A stretch of DNA of 64,000 bases from Paenibacillus sp. MZ04-78.2 (GCF_024213375.1 NZ_JANAVJ010000022.1:1-64000); one strand, 5' to 3'. Positions 1-8,603 are shown, counted from the first letter of the stretch. Numbers and translations are program-made. Notes: generated by a model not told the origin, from the letters alone.

Positions 1-147
1 ATAAGAACCGTCCAGCCCCGTCCCACTCAAACCGGGGCTATTTGACGTTCCTTCATTGATCCATACCTTTTCGCGTGTGCGTCGTAATCAGTTACGTATA
101 TGATCTCATGAATCCCGTCGTTTTTCTAGGTGTGGAGGATTTGACGC

Positions 148-573
148 TTACTTACATTCCGGGCACATGCCTTGCTGGTCGTTGAAGGAAAAGGCATTGG
201 CTTTACCTGCGTAAGGCTGACCTACACGTGAGTACAACAGCCGCAGTATAGGCGCAATATCGGTAATCGTGCCTACGGTCGAATGAGCGCCGCCACCCAA
301 GCGTTTCTGGTCGACGATCACCGCCATGCTAAGATTTTCAATCGCGTCGGCATCCGGCTGCGGAAGACGCGGCAGAAAGTTGCGGACGAACGTACTGAAG
401 TTTTCGTTCAGCAGACGTTGGGATTCGGCGGCGATGGTGTCAAAAACGATCGACGATTTGCCGGAACCGGATACACCGGTAAAAATGGTGATTTTGCGCT
501 TGGGAATGCGCAAAGCTACATCTTTCAGGTTATTTTCCCTAGCGCCGCGGATTTCTATATATTCTTGGGTCAT
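148..573 (-). pseudogene. UvrA-like ABC ATPase, N-terminal fragment
   Basis: The 141-residue frame carries the start of a UvrA-family protein: a first nucleotide-binding half with the Walker A motif GVSGSGKSS near residue 35 and the conserved stretch ending in GMCPEC that opens the zinc-binding insertion. Family members of the small UvrA-paralogue type (antibiotic self-resistance or DNA-damage related) run to about 750 residues, so this is about one fifth of a gene. A TAA follows directly after CPECK. Reading on in the same frame towards position 1 gives further stops, but also a NEG tripeptide that recurs at this distance in the family, which suggests decayed coding sequence rather than an unrelated neighbour. 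The start at 573 has a good ribosome binding site (AGGAAGG). The rest of the gene, if any, lies left of the window. A functional short protein is unlikely because the signature and Walker B motifs are absent. Confidence 0.75.
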
Positions 574-793
574 AGTACCTTCCTTTACAAGTATTTTTGA
601 TCTGCTATTTTTGGTTACTCCATTGTTCTCGCTTACAACATCCTCTCTTAAATAGTATTACCATGGCACAGCCGTTAAACAAAGAGAAAAAAGTTAACTT
701 TTTTGTAATATATTAACTATTTAGATATCAAAAAATATGCTAATATGTTAAATATACTCAAATATAATATTTACAAGAAAAAAGGAGGTCATT

Positions 794-1354
794 ATGAAAA
801 AATCGATTCCTTTACTTTCTTCTTTGGCTGCTATGCTGCTGCTGATGTACGGGCTGATGGTAAAAGTATCCGGCTCCGGAGGGACGGAATTCGATTCTAC
901 TCTGGACAGATATGCCACGCTGCAAGGTGTTGCCGCAACGAGCAGCGGCTATGTGGCCGCAGGGGCCATCAACAACTTCGATCAACCGAACAGTTCTCAG
1001 GGGTATAACATCTTTGTAACCAAGGTCAGCACTTCGGGGGCCAAGCTGTGGACGAACCAGTTTCATTCAACGAATGGCGATTTTGCCAATGATGTCAAAG
1101 CGGCCAAGGACGGCAATTATATCGTGACCGGGCTGACGAGTCCGCAAGTGGGTAAAGAAGATTTGGTGCTGATGAAAATTAACAACGCGGGAAATGCAAT
1201 GTGGTCGAATATGTATGATTTTGGCAACACAGGCGAAATAGGCAAGCGTGTGGCAACGACCAATGATGGCGGATATATCGTTACGGGTTCGTTCCAAAAG
1301 GACAGCGCTAACGGCAATTATGACGTTCTGTTGGCGAAATTTACGAGTGATTAA
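794..1354 (+). CDS. small exported protein with beta-propeller-like repeats
   Basis: The 186-residue protein begins with a basic, then hydrophobic segment (residues 1-25, MKKS followed by a Leu/Met-rich core) that looks like a signal peptide or membrane anchor. The rest has about three repeats of a pattern with GYVAAG/YIVTG, a DV or DL step followed by hydrophobic residues and Lys, and a Trp, typical of WD40/BamB-like propeller blades seen in extracellular proteins. Complete propellers have six to eight blades, so this is either a short member or a truncated one. The ribosome binding site AAAGGAGG lies seven bases before the ATG and is unambiguous. It stands alone between the UvrA fragment and the leucine operon and has its own terminator. 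The function is unknown. Confidence 0.75.
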   Translation: MKKSIPLLSSLAAMLLLMYGLMVKVSGSGGTEFDSTLDRYATLQGVAATSSGYVAAGAINNFDQPNSSQGYNIFVTKVSTSGAKLWTNQFHSTNGDFANDVKAAKDGNYIVTGLTSPQVGKEDLVLMKINNAGNAMWSNMYDFGNTGEIGKRVATTNDGGYIVTGSFQKDSANGNYDVLLAKFTSD

Positions 1355-1406
1355 GCATCCGCGGGGGTGCAATGGAATATAGGCACAGAGAGCAATGGAA
1401 CAAATC

Positions 1407-1453
1407 GGGGAGGCCTATGCACAAGCGTGCAGGCCTCCCGCTATATTTTTTTT
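1407..1453 (+). terminator. rho-independent terminator after the exported protein gene
   Basis: An imperfect stem (GGGAGGCCT and GCAC arms paired with GTGCAGGCCTCCC, with a two-base AT bulge) with loop AAGC is followed within a few bases by a run of eight T. It ends transcription from the gene at 794-1354 before the bkd operon. Confidence 0.85.
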
Positions 1454-1469
1454 GCATAGTTTCTATGCA
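1453..1469. promoter_or_regulatory. perfect 7-3-7 inverted repeat, candidate operator of the bkd-liu operon
   Basis: TGCATAG-TTT-CTATGCA is a perfect 7-bp inverted repeat with a 3-bp spacer, placed between the preceding terminator and the start of the branched-chain acid operon, about 90 bp upstream of its first ATG. The size and position suit a dimeric repressor site. The regulator is not identified in the window; a sigma-54 type promoter, used for bkd in Bacillus subtilis, could not be recognised. Confidence 0.4.
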
Positions 1470-1556
1470 CAATATATATTTCACGATGGGAGGGATGGGA
1501 TGTAAAATTAAGGAAACCGCAGTGTGAAGCGGCACAATTGTCGGAGGGATACGATT

Positions 1557-2570
1557 ATGAATAAAACCGGAAATGGTCAAGTCAAGGACCGGCACCAGGC
1601 ACTAGGTTTGTCGGATCAACAGGTTCTTGAAATGTATCAGAATATGGTTTTGGCGCGAAAAGTAGATGAACGGATGTGGCTTCTAAATCGTGCGGGAAAG
1701 ATCCCTTTTCTCGTTTCTTGCCAAGGTCATGAAGCAGCACAGGTAGGAGCGGCTTATGCGTTGGAACCGACGAAAGATTTTCTTTGTCCGTATTATCGGG
1801 ACATGGGAATGGTCATTGTTTTCGGAATGACGGCAAAGGAATTGATGCTTTCCGCTTTTGCCAAGGCGGGAGATCCGAACAGCGGCGGACGCCAAATGCC
1901 GGGGCATTTCGGGAGTAAAAGACTGAACATTCTTTCGGGGTCCAGTGTCGTAACGAGTCAAGTGCCGCATGCTGTTGGAATCGCTTTATCTGGTAAAATT
2001 GAGAGGAAAAACCTTGTCGTATTAACAGCCTTTGGGGAAGGGTCCAGCAATCAAGGGGAGTTTCACGAAGCGGCGAACTTTGCGGGAGTGCACAAGCTTC
2101 CCGTCATTTTCTTCTGCGAGAATAACAAGTATGCCATCTCTGTCCCTCTTTCCAAGCAGGTGGCTTGTGAAAGTATCGCGGATCGGGCAATCGGTTACGG
2201 GTTTTCCGGCGTCAGTGTGGATGGCAATGATCCCTTGGAAGTGTATAAGGTCACGAAAGAGGCGGTCGATCGGGCCGAAAGAGGGGAAGGGCCGACGCTT
2301 ATCGAGGCGGTCGTCTATCGTTTAGTTCCTCATTCAAGCGACGACGATGATCGCACCTACCGTTCCCGCGAAGAAGTGGAAGAAGCCCGGAAGAAGGACC
2401 CACTCTTATCCTTCAGCCATTATCTCAAAGATTTGGGGATATTGGATGAAGCCAAAGAGAAGGAAATTCATGACCGGATGCTTATGGAAGTCGATGAGGC
2501 CACGGAATATGCGGAGAATGCCCCGGATTCGGCTCCGGAAGATGCCCTTAAGCACGTTTATGCAGAATAG
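1557..2570 (+). CDS. bkdAA: branched-chain 2-oxoacid dehydrogenase E1 alpha subunit
   Basis: This is the alpha subunit of the thiamine-diphosphate-dependent E1 component, which with the beta subunit decarboxylates the 2-oxo acids of Leu, Ile and Val and passes the acyl group to E2. The thiamine-binding motif is visible as GEGSSNQGE followed about 20 residues later by CENNKYAIS. The length of 337 residues is normal for the family (about 330). The ATG at 1557 is chosen because GGAGGG lies nine bases before it; an upstream in-frame start at 1524 has no such site. The gene is 12 bp upstream of the beta subunit gene and heads a nine-gene operon. A pyruvate dehydrogenase E1 alpha is an alternative, but the leucine-pathway neighbours favour the branched-chain enzyme. 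Confidence 0.93.
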   Translation: MNKTGNGQVKDRHQALGLSDQQVLEMYQNMVLARKVDERMWLLNRAGKIPFLVSCQGHEAAQVGAAYALEPTKDFLCPYYRDMGMVIVFGMTAKELMLSAFAKAGDPNSGGRQMPGHFGSKRLNILSGSSVVTSQVPHAVGIALSGKIERKNLVVLTAFGEGSSNQGEFHEAANFAGVHKLPVIFFCENNKYAISVPLSKQVACESIADRAIGYGFSGVSVDGNDPLEVYKVTKEAVDRAERGEGPTLIEAVVYRLVPHSSDDDDRTYRSREEVEEARKKDPLLSFSHYLKDLGILDEAKEKEIHDRMLMEVDEATEYAENAPDSAPEDALKHVYAE

Positions 2571-2582
2571 GGGGAATGAGAA

Positions 2583-3566
2583 ATGGCCGTGATTTCGTAT
2601 CTCGATGCCGTGTCCCAAGCGCTTCGAGAGGAAATGCAGCGAGATGAAAGGGTATTTGTATTAGGAGAAGACGTTGGGGTACGCGGGGGTGTGTTTCGGG
2701 TTACACAGGGATTCCACGAGGAATTTGGCGAACAGCGGGTTATCGATACGCCGCTATCGGAAGCGGCCATCGCAGGTGTATCGGTTGGAGCAGCCGCTTA
2801 TGGTCTACGGCCTGTAGCCGAAATTCAGTTTGCCGAGTACATCATGCCTGCCGTCAACCAAATTGTGAATGAAGCCGCCAAAATGAGATACCGCTCGAAC
2901 GGAGATTGGACCTGTCCCGTGGTCATTCGTGCTCCTTATGGAGGAGGCGTTCACGGCGCTCTCTATCATTCGCAAAGCGTCGAAGCCATGTTCTGCAACA
3001 TTCCCGGTTTAAAAGTGGTCACGCCTTCCACGCCTTATGATGCCAAAGGACTGCTCATAGCGGCCATCCGCGATGAAGATCCCGTGCTTTTCTTTGAACA
3101 TAAGCGATGTTACCGCTCGATCAAAGGAGAAGTGCCGGACTCGGAGTACATCGTTCCCATCGGGAAGGCGGATATGAAGCGGCAAGGCGAAGACTTCACG
3201 GTTATTTCTTACGGACTTACCTTGCATTTTGCGTTGGACGCGGCAGAAAGGCTTGCCCGAGAAGGATACAGCGCTCACATTCTCGATTTGCGTACCCTCT
3301 ATCCTCTGGATAAGGAATCGATTGTGGAGGCTGCCCGTAAAACCGGTAAAGTGTTAATTATTCATGAAGACAACAAAGAGGGAGGCGTGGGGGCGGAAGT
3401 CGCAGCGGTGCTCGCAGAGGAATGCCTTTTTGAATTGGATGCCCCGATTCAGCGCCTTTGCGGTCCGGACGTTCCCGCTATGCCGTATAGTTCAGCAATG
3501 GAGAAATTTTTCATGCTCAATCCGGATAAAGTATACCAGGCTATGAAAGAATTGGCCCAATTTTGA
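2583..3566 (+). CDS. bkdAB: branched-chain 2-oxoacid dehydrogenase E1 beta subunit
   Basis: This is the 327-residue beta subunit, which completes the E1 heterotetramer. It has the family's N-terminal pattern (ALREEM, then VLGEDVG and GVFRVTQG) that forms part of the thiamine pocket, the FAEYIMPA region, and the C-terminal transketolase-like domain beginning with the DLRTLYPLD stretch. GGGGGAATGAGAA before the ATG provides the ribosome binding site. The spacing to the alpha gene is 12 bp and to the E2 gene 18 bp, so the three are clearly co-transcribed and the subunits would be made in similar amounts. No E3 (dihydrolipoamide dehydrogenase) gene follows, so E3 must be supplied from elsewhere in the genome. 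Confidence 0.94.
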   Translation: MAVISYLDAVSQALREEMQRDERVFVLGEDVGVRGGVFRVTQGFHEEFGEQRVIDTPLSEAAIAGVSVGAAAYGLRPVAEIQFAEYIMPAVNQIVNEAAKMRYRSNGDWTCPVVIRAPYGGGVHGALYHSQSVEAMFCNIPGLKVVTPSTPYDAKGLLIAAIRDEDPVLFFEHKRCYRSIKGEVPDSEYIVPIGKADMKRQGEDFTVISYGLTLHFALDAAERLAREGYSAHILDLRTLYPLDKESIVEAARKTGKVLIIHEDNKEGGVGAEVAAVLAEECLFELDAPIQRLCGPDVPAMPYSSAMEKFFMLNPDKVYQAMKELAQF

Positions 3567-3584
3567 TCCGACCGGGAGGAGAGT

Positions 3585-4874
3585 ATGGCTGAGAACATCG
3601 TTATGCCCCAGTTAGGGGAAAGTGTAACAGAAGGAACGATTTCCAAGTGGCTCGTCAACATCGGAGATCAAATTAAAAAATACGACCCCGTATGCGAAGT
3701 GATTACAGATAAAGTGAATGCGGAGGTTCCTTCTACGTTTAGCGGTACGGTATCCGAAATTATCGTTCAAGAAGGCGAAACGGTAGCGGTAGGAACTTTG
3801 ATTTGCCGTATTGCGGTGGAAGATCAAGCGATCGCGCCGGTTGAAGCCAAGACGTCGGCCGCCGCTCAAGCCCAGCAAGCCGACGATGTGACAACGCAAG
3901 CAGCCATGAACCCACGCTATTCGCCGGCCGTGCTTAAACTGGCGCAAGAAAACAATTTGGATCTTTCCCGTATGGAAGGATCGGGCGTTGCCGGACGCAT
4001 CACCAGAAAAGACATTTTGGAGATTTTGCAAGGAAAGAGGCAGGCCGCAGCCGCCTTCGCTTCAATAGCAGAACCTCCGTCGAAGCCGTCCCAACCGGTA
4101 GCAGAACCGGCCCGCGACATTCCGAAGCCGTCCGTTCCGGTCGATGACCTGCCTGCCGTCCATTCTCCGTTAACCCAAGCCGACGAGACGATCCCGGTTA
4201 CCGCCATCCGCAGAACGATAGCCGCACGAATGGTAAAAAGCAAGCAGGAGATTCCCCACGCCTGGCTTACGATTGAATGCGATGTCACCAATCTGGTACG
4301 TCATCGAAACCAGATCAAAGAGGAGTTTAAGAAAAAAGAAGGCATCCAATTAACGTATTTGCCATTCTTTATCAAGTCGGTTGTAGAAGCCTTGAAGGAA
4401 TTCCCCATCTTAAATTCGCAGTGGGCAGACGATCACATGATCGTTAAAAAAGCGATTCATCTCTCGATTGCCGTAGCCACCGATCAATCGTTATTCGTTC
4501 CCGTCATTAAGGACGCGGACCAAAAAAGCATTTACGGTCTTGCCAAAGCCATAGATGAATTGGTCAAGAAGACAAGGGAGGGCAGGTTAGGGTTAGAGGA
4601 TATCACCGGTGGAACGTTTACCGTGAATAATACGGGCTCTTTCGGTTCCGTTCTTTCAGCCCCAATCGTCACTCCTCCGCAAGTGGCCATTTTAAGTGTT
4701 GAGGCCATCGTAAAACGTCCGGTCGTCATCGATCACATGATTGCCGTCCGCGATATGATGAACATTTGTCTTTCCTTGGATCACCGGGTTTTGGACGGTC
4801 TTGTGTGCGGCCGCTTCTTGCAGAGCGTCAAGCAAAAGATTGAAGGCTACGGTACGGACACCAGACTCTATTAA
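3585..4874 (+). CDS. bkdB: branched-chain 2-oxoacid dehydrogenase E2 (dihydrolipoyl acyltransferase)
   Basis: E2 forms the core of the complex and moves the acyl group from lipoyl-lysine to CoA, giving isovaleryl-, isobutyryl- or 2-methylbutyryl-CoA. Three parts can be seen: one lipoyl domain (residues 1-80) with the lipoylated Lys43 in ITDKVNAEV; a subunit-binding domain around residues 108-150 (YSPAVLKLAQENNLDL then GRITRKDIL); and, after a Pro/Ala-rich linker, the catalytic domain from about 200 with the active-site motif DHRVLDG near residue 400. The 429-residue length is that of a single-lipoyl-domain Bacillus E2. The GGGAGGAG ribosome binding site is eight bases before the ATG. The gene sits between E1 beta and the acyl-CoA dehydrogenase that would use one of its products. 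Confidence 0.94.
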   Translation: MAENIVMPQLGESVTEGTISKWLVNIGDQIKKYDPVCEVITDKVNAEVPSTFSGTVSEIIVQEGETVAVGTLICRIAVEDQAIAPVEAKTSAAAQAQQADDVTTQAAMNPRYSPAVLKLAQENNLDLSRMEGSGVAGRITRKDILEILQGKRQAAAAFASIAEPPSKPSQPVAEPARDIPKPSVPVDDLPAVHSPLTQADETIPVTAIRRTIAARMVKSKQEIPHAWLTIECDVTNLVRHRNQIKEEFKKKEGIQLTYLPFFIKSVVEALKEFPILNSQWADDHMIVKKAIHLSIAVATDQSLFVPVIKDADQKSIYGLAKAIDELVKKTREGRLGLEDITGGTFTVNNTGSFGSVLSAPIVTPPQVAILSVEAIVKRPVVIDHMIAVRDMMNICLSLDHRVLDGLVCGRFLQSVKQKIEGYGTDTRLY

Positions 4875-4909
4875 CGATTCAGAATGTTGAAGTTAGGGGC
4901 GATGACATC

Positions 4910-6049
4910 ATGCATTTTGATTTAACCGAAGAACAAGCGCTGATCAAGAAGATGATGCGTGATTTTGCGGAAGGCGAGGTGGCTCCGGGCGCGGATGAAC
5001 GGGATCGCACCAAGCAATTTCCGGAGGATGTGTTCGATAAATTATCGAAGCTGGGCGTCATGGGTTTGCCTTTTCCCGAGCAATATGGCGGCGGGGGAGC
5101 CGATACGATAAGCTTTGCGATTGCTGTAGAAGAATTAAGCCGGGTATGCGCATCCACAGGGATTACCTATTCTGCCCATGTTTCGTTGGGCGGGGCGCCG
5201 ATCCATTTATTCGGAACGCACGAGCAAAAGGAAAAATATTTAACCCCACTTTGTCAAGGAGAATATTTGGGCGCGTTTGGGCTGACAGAACCGAATGCTG
5301 GTTCCGACGCAGGCGGAACCCAAACGACAGCGCAGCGGCATGACGATCAGTGGATCATTTCCGGTTCCAAATGCTTTATTACCAACGCAAGCTATGCCAA
5401 AAATCTGGCGCTCACGGCCGTAACGGATCGCTCCAAAGGGACGGACGGCATCAGTGCGTTTATCGTACCTACTGATGCGCCGGGATTTACGGTCATGAGC
5501 AATTATGAAAAGATGGGTCTTCACGCTTCGAATACAACGGAGCTGGTTTTGGAAAATGTAACCGTTCCCAAAGAGAATCTTCTGGGGAAAGAAGGAAACG
5601 GGTACAAGCAATTTTTAGCTACGCTTGACGGAGGAAGAATCGGGATCGGGGCCATGGCGGTCGGGATTGCCCAAGGGGCTTACGACAAATCGCTCCAATA
5701 CGCCAAAGAAAGAAAACAATTTGGCCGCAGCTTATCTGCCTTTCAAGCCATCCAATTCAAACTGGCCGACATGGCCATGAATATTGAAGTCGCGCGCAAC
5801 ATGGTTTATAAAGCGGCCTGGCTGAAGGATCAAGGAAAAGGCTTTAAGAAGGAAGCGGCGATGGCCAAATTATTTGCTTCGGAAATGGGGATGAAGGTTT
5901 GCGATCAAGCCGTTCAGATCCATGGCGGGTATGGTTATATGAAGGAATATCAGGTGGAGCGGTTTTTCCGGGACGTCAAGCTTCTGGAGATCGGGGAAGG
6001 TACTTCGGAAATCCAACGAATGGTCATTGCACGCCAGATCGGCTGTTAA
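4910..6049 (+). CDS. yngJ: acyl-CoA dehydrogenase, probably isovaleryl- or short branched-chain specific
   Basis: This is a 379-residue FAD-dependent acyl-CoA dehydrogenase with all family landmarks: FGLTEPNAGSDAGG and the WIISGSKCFITNA stretch that bind FAD and substrate, RKQFGRSL, the QIHGGYGY motif, and a C-terminal EGTSEIQR. By position between the 2-oxoacid dehydrogenase and the methylcrotonyl-CoA carboxylase it should convert isovaleryl-CoA to 3-methylcrotonyl-CoA. However, Glu in EIGEGTSE is at the site of the catalytic base of short- and medium-chain dehydrogenases, whereas animal isovaleryl-CoA dehydrogenases have Gly or Ala there and use a Glu elsewhere. The substrate call therefore rests on context. 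The order resembles the B. subtilis yngJIHGFE operon, but there is no acyl-CoA ligase (yngI) here. Confidence 0.88.
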   Translation: MHFDLTEEQALIKKMMRDFAEGEVAPGADERDRTKQFPEDVFDKLSKLGVMGLPFPEQYGGGGADTISFAIAVEELSRVCASTGITYSAHVSLGGAPIHLFGTHEQKEKYLTPLCQGEYLGAFGLTEPNAGSDAGGTQTTAQRHDDQWIISGSKCFITNASYAKNLALTAVTDRSKGTDGISAFIVPTDAPGFTVMSNYEKMGLHASNTTELVLENVTVPKENLLGKEGNGYKQFLATLDGGRIGIGAMAVGIAQGAYDKSLQYAKERKQFGRSLSAFQAIQFKLADMAMNIEVARNMVYKAAWLKDQGKGFKKEAAMAKLFASEMGMKVCDQAVQIHGGYGYMKEYQVERFFRDVKLLEIGEGTSEIQRMVIARQIGC

Positions 6050-6063
6050 AGGGGATTGATTCT

Positions 6064-7404
6064 ATGTTCAAGAAGATTCTAGTCGCTAACCGGGGAGAAA
6101 TTGCTGCCCGCGTGATCCGTACTTGCCAATCGCTGGGCATTGCCACCGTCTGTATTTACTCGGAAGCGGATAAGAATGCCCCTCATGTCGCGATGGCGGA
6201 TGAGGCCTACGGGGTGGGAGGTCCCAAAGTAGCGGAGAGCTACTTGAATATTGACAAAATATTGGAAATCGCCCGTCTTTCCAAAGCGGATGCGATTCAC
6301 CCCGGATATGGCCTTCTCTCGGAAAATGCCGAATTTGCCCGCCGCTGCGAGGAAGCCGGTATCGTCTTCATCGGTCCGTCGGCGGATGTCATCTCCCGCA
6401 TGGGCAGTAAAATTGAAGCCCGGAATAGGATGGAAAAGGCAGGTGTGCCTGTCGTCCCCGGCATTTCCTATCCGTTAGCGGATGCGGAAGAAGCGGCGCA
6501 GGCAGCCAGCCGTATCGGCTATCCGGTCATGCTCAAGGCTTCGGCCGGCGGTGGCGGGATCGGCATGCAGATCGTTCACAGCGAAGCGGAGCTTCACAAA
6601 GCATTTGAAGGGAACCGGAAACGCGCCTCCGATTTCTTCGGAGATGGGGCCATGTATGTCGAGAAGGTTGTGGAAAATCCCCGGCACATCGAAATTCAGA
6701 TTTTGGCCGATGCCTATGGGCATACCGTTTACTTAGGGGAACGGGAATGCTCCATTCAACGCCGCCATCAAAAAGTCGTGGAGGAAGCCCCGTCCACCTA
6801 TTTGGATGAACTTACGCGCGGCAAAATGGGAGAAGCGGCAGTAAAGGCGGCTACATCCATCGGCTACCGGAATGCGGGAACCATCGAGTTTTTAGTTGAC
6901 GAGCACAAAAATTTCTATTTTCTTGAAATGAATACTCGTCTACAGGTGGAGCATACGATTACAGAAGAGATTACCGGCTTGGACTTGGTTGCAGAGCAGT
7001 TGCGAATTGCAGCCGGACATTCCTTGAATTTCGGTCAATCCGATGTGAAACGCAACGGTCATGCGATCGAAGTGCGGATTTATGCGGAAGATCCGAAGAC
7101 GTTCTTCCCGTCTCCGGGAACGATTACGACGTTTGCCGTACCCGAAGGACCGGGAATCCGCCATGAGCTCGCTGTGCGGGAGGGCTCTGTGGTCACTCCT
7201 TACTATGATCCGATGATTGCCAAGCTCGTGGTCCGAGGGAAGGATCGCGACGAGGCGATTGACCGGCTTCAAGAGGCGTTAGCCCATTATCACGTTCAGG
7301 GAATCAAAACAAACATCCCGATGCTGCAAGAAGTCATCGCGCATCCCGCGTTCCGTTCAGGCGATACGACAACAGGCTTCGTTGCCAAGCATTTACGATC
7401 GTAA
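6064..7404 (+). CDS. yngH: biotin carboxylase subunit of methylcrotonyl-CoA carboxylase
   Basis: The 446-residue protein is a stand-alone biotin carboxylase of AccC length: KILVANRGEIAARVIR at the N terminus, HPGYGLLSENAEFA, the ATP-grasp glycine loop KASAGGGGIGM, ERECSIQRRHQK, and MNTRLQVEHTITEEITG. It carboxylates biotin on the separate carrier protein encoded next, with ATP and bicarbonate. The ATG at 6064 follows AAAGGGG at eight to ten bases and begins with the conserved MFKKILVANRGEI, so an open in-frame extension to 5899 inside the dehydrogenase gene is rejected. The gene starts 14 bp after the dehydrogenase stop. The combination with a propionyl/methylcrotonyl-type carboxyltransferase 2 kb downstream, and with leucine-pathway genes, identifies the complex as methylcrotonyl-CoA carboxylase rather than acetyl-CoA carboxylase. 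Confidence 0.93.
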   Translation: MFKKILVANRGEIAARVIRTCQSLGIATVCIYSEADKNAPHVAMADEAYGVGGPKVAESYLNIDKILEIARLSKADAIHPGYGLLSENAEFARRCEEAGIVFIGPSADVISRMGSKIEARNRMEKAGVPVVPGISYPLADAEEAAQAASRIGYPVMLKASAGGGGIGMQIVHSEAELHKAFEGNRKRASDFFGDGAMYVEKVVENPRHIEIQILADAYGHTVYLGERECSIQRRHQKVVEEAPSTYLDELTRGKMGEAAVKAATSIGYRNAGTIEFLVDEHKNFYFLEMNTRLQVEHTITEEITGLDLVAEQLRIAAGHSLNFGQSDVKRNGHAIEVRIYAEDPKTFFPSPGTITTFAVPEGPGIRHELAVREGSVVTPYYDPMIAKLVVRGKDRDEAIDRLQEALAHYHVQGIKTNIPMLQEVIAHPAFRSGDTTTGFVAKHLRS

Positions 7405-7421
7405 AACAGGAGGTGATTCAG

Positions 7422-7634
7422 ATGAGCAAAATCGTGGCGTTTATGGCGGGGAATGTGTATAAAATTCTTGTCAAGCCTGGGGATCATGTCGAAGCGGGAC
7501 AAGATGTAGCCATTTTGGAATCGATGAAAATGGAAATCCCGGTTACGGTTGGTTCCGGCGGGACGGTAAAAGAAGTAAAGGTGAACGAAGGCGACTTTGT
7601 GGATGAAGGAGATTTATTGATCGAGCTGGATTAA
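7422..7634 (+). CDS. yngHB: biotin carboxyl carrier protein of methylcrotonyl-CoA carboxylase
   Basis: This 70-residue single-domain biotinyl protein carries carboxybiotin between the carboxylase and the carboxyltransferase. The biotinylation motif ESMKMEI places the modified lysine at residue 36, with the flanking Gly and Val residues of the biotinyl fold (GDHVEAGQDVAIL before it, VNEGDFVDEGDLLIEL after it). AGGAGG ends nine bases before the ATG at 7422, which is why this start is preferred to the GTG at 7413. A lone carrier of about 70 residues in this position is typical of Bacillus leucine operons, where the alpha subunit of the carboxylase is split into two genes. Confidence 0.94.
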   Translation: MSKIVAFMAGNVYKILVKPGDHVEAGQDVAILESMKMEIPVTVGSGGTVKEVKVNEGDFVDEGDLLIELD

Positions 7635-7657
7635 TACGTATGCTGGGGGTCGGGGAG

Positions 7658-8566
7658 ATGAACTGGCCGGCGAGTGTGACGCTCAAAGAGGTTGGTCCGA
7701 GGGATGGACTACAGAATGAGAAGGTCTTTGTTTCGACAGAGGATAAAATAGCTTGGATCAACCAATTGTCCGGCACCGGAATGAAGTCTATTGAAATCAC
7801 TTCGTTTGTGAATCCAAAGTGGATTCCGGCGCTGGCCGATGCCGCTGAGGTTGCGAAAGGAATTGAACGGATGCCCGGCGTCCTTTATTCGGCTCTCGTT
7901 CCGAATCGTCAAGGTCTGGAACGAGCGTTGGAAGTTGATGTGGATGAAGCAGCCGTCTTTATGTCTGCCAGCGAAACCCATAATCAAAGGAACATCAACA
8001 AGTCGATTAGCGCTACTTTTCCTATTTTAAGAGAAGTGGCGGAAGAAGCTCTTTCCGCAGGAAAGTCCGTGCGCGGTTATGTGTCCACCGTCTTCGGTTG
8101 TCCCTATGAAGGTCCGGTTTCCATCGACGAGGTAATCCGGGTATCGGAAGCGTTGTTCGAGATGGGGATTGGCGAGTTATCGCTCGGGGATACGATTGGC
8201 ATTGCCAATCCGAAGCAGGTGCAAGACGTATTGGATATTTTGTTAAAGCGTTTTGATGCCGGGAAACTGGCTCTGCACTTTCACGATACGCGCGGCACGG
8301 CTCTGGCTAATATTTTGGTGTCGATGGATATGGGGATCACGACGTTTGATGCCTCCGTCGGCGGTTTAGGCGGATGCCCGTACGCGCCTGGGGCTGCGGG
8401 CAATGTGGCTTCGGACGATCTGCTTTACATGCTGGATGCGATGGGGATTCAAACGGGGGTCCATCCGGAAAAGCTGCTCTCCGCGGCCCGTTTTATTCAG
8501 GACAAGATCGGAAGAGCTTTGCCAAGCCGTCATCTTCAGGTCGGCAGCTCGAACGAAAACGGATAA
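7658..8566 (+). CDS. yngG: hydroxymethylglutaryl-CoA lyase
   Basis: The enzyme cleaves 3-hydroxy-3-methylglutaryl-CoA to acetoacetate and acetyl-CoA, the last step of leucine breakdown. The TIM-barrel start VGPRDGLQNE binds the divalent metal and substrate; SLGDTIG and the LHFHDTRG segment carry the metal-binding histidine; and the catalytic cysteine lies in GGLGGCPYAPGAAGN. The length of about 302 residues is normal. The start is uncertain: the ATG at 7658 begins the family's conserved N terminus, while an in-frame ATG at 7640 adds six residues. Neither has ideal Shine-Dalgarno spacing (GGGGGT at 7645 serves the first). Confidence 0.92.
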   Translation: MNWPASVTLKEVGPRDGLQNEKVFVSTEDKIAWINQLSGTGMKSIEITSFVNPKWIPALADAAEVAKGIERMPGVLYSALVPNRQGLERALEVDVDEAAVFMSASETHNQRNINKSISATFPILREVAEEALSAGKSVRGYVSTVFGCPYEGPVSIDEVIRVSEALFEMGIGELSLGDTIGIANPKQVQDVLDILLKRFDAGKLALHFHDTRGTALANILVSMDMGITTFDASVGGLGGCPYAPGAAGNVASDDLLYMLDAMGIQTGVHPEKLLSAARFIQDKIGRALPSRHLQVGSSNENG

Positions 8567-8603
8567 GCGGGCGCAGGGTTCGGTTCAGGAAAGGAGGGGG
8601 ATT

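Noticed and set aside
283-655. Two plus-strand frames opposite the UvrA fragment
   Set aside because: Shadows of the minus-strand coding sequence, which has a clear Walker A motif.
1530-1545. GGCAC-AATTG-TCG as a sigma-54 promoter for bkdAA
   Set aside because: The -12 TTGC element is missing and the site is only about 20 bp from the start codon, overlapping the ribosome binding site.
5899-6063. Upstream in-frame extension of the biotin carboxylase
   Set aside because: It overlaps the end of the dehydrogenase gene in another frame; the conserved N terminus and ribosome binding site start at 6064.
8403-8603. Upstream in-frame extension of the enoyl-CoA hydratase
   Set aside because: It lies inside the HMG-CoA lyase gene; the GTG at 8604 has AAGGAGGGGG directly before it.
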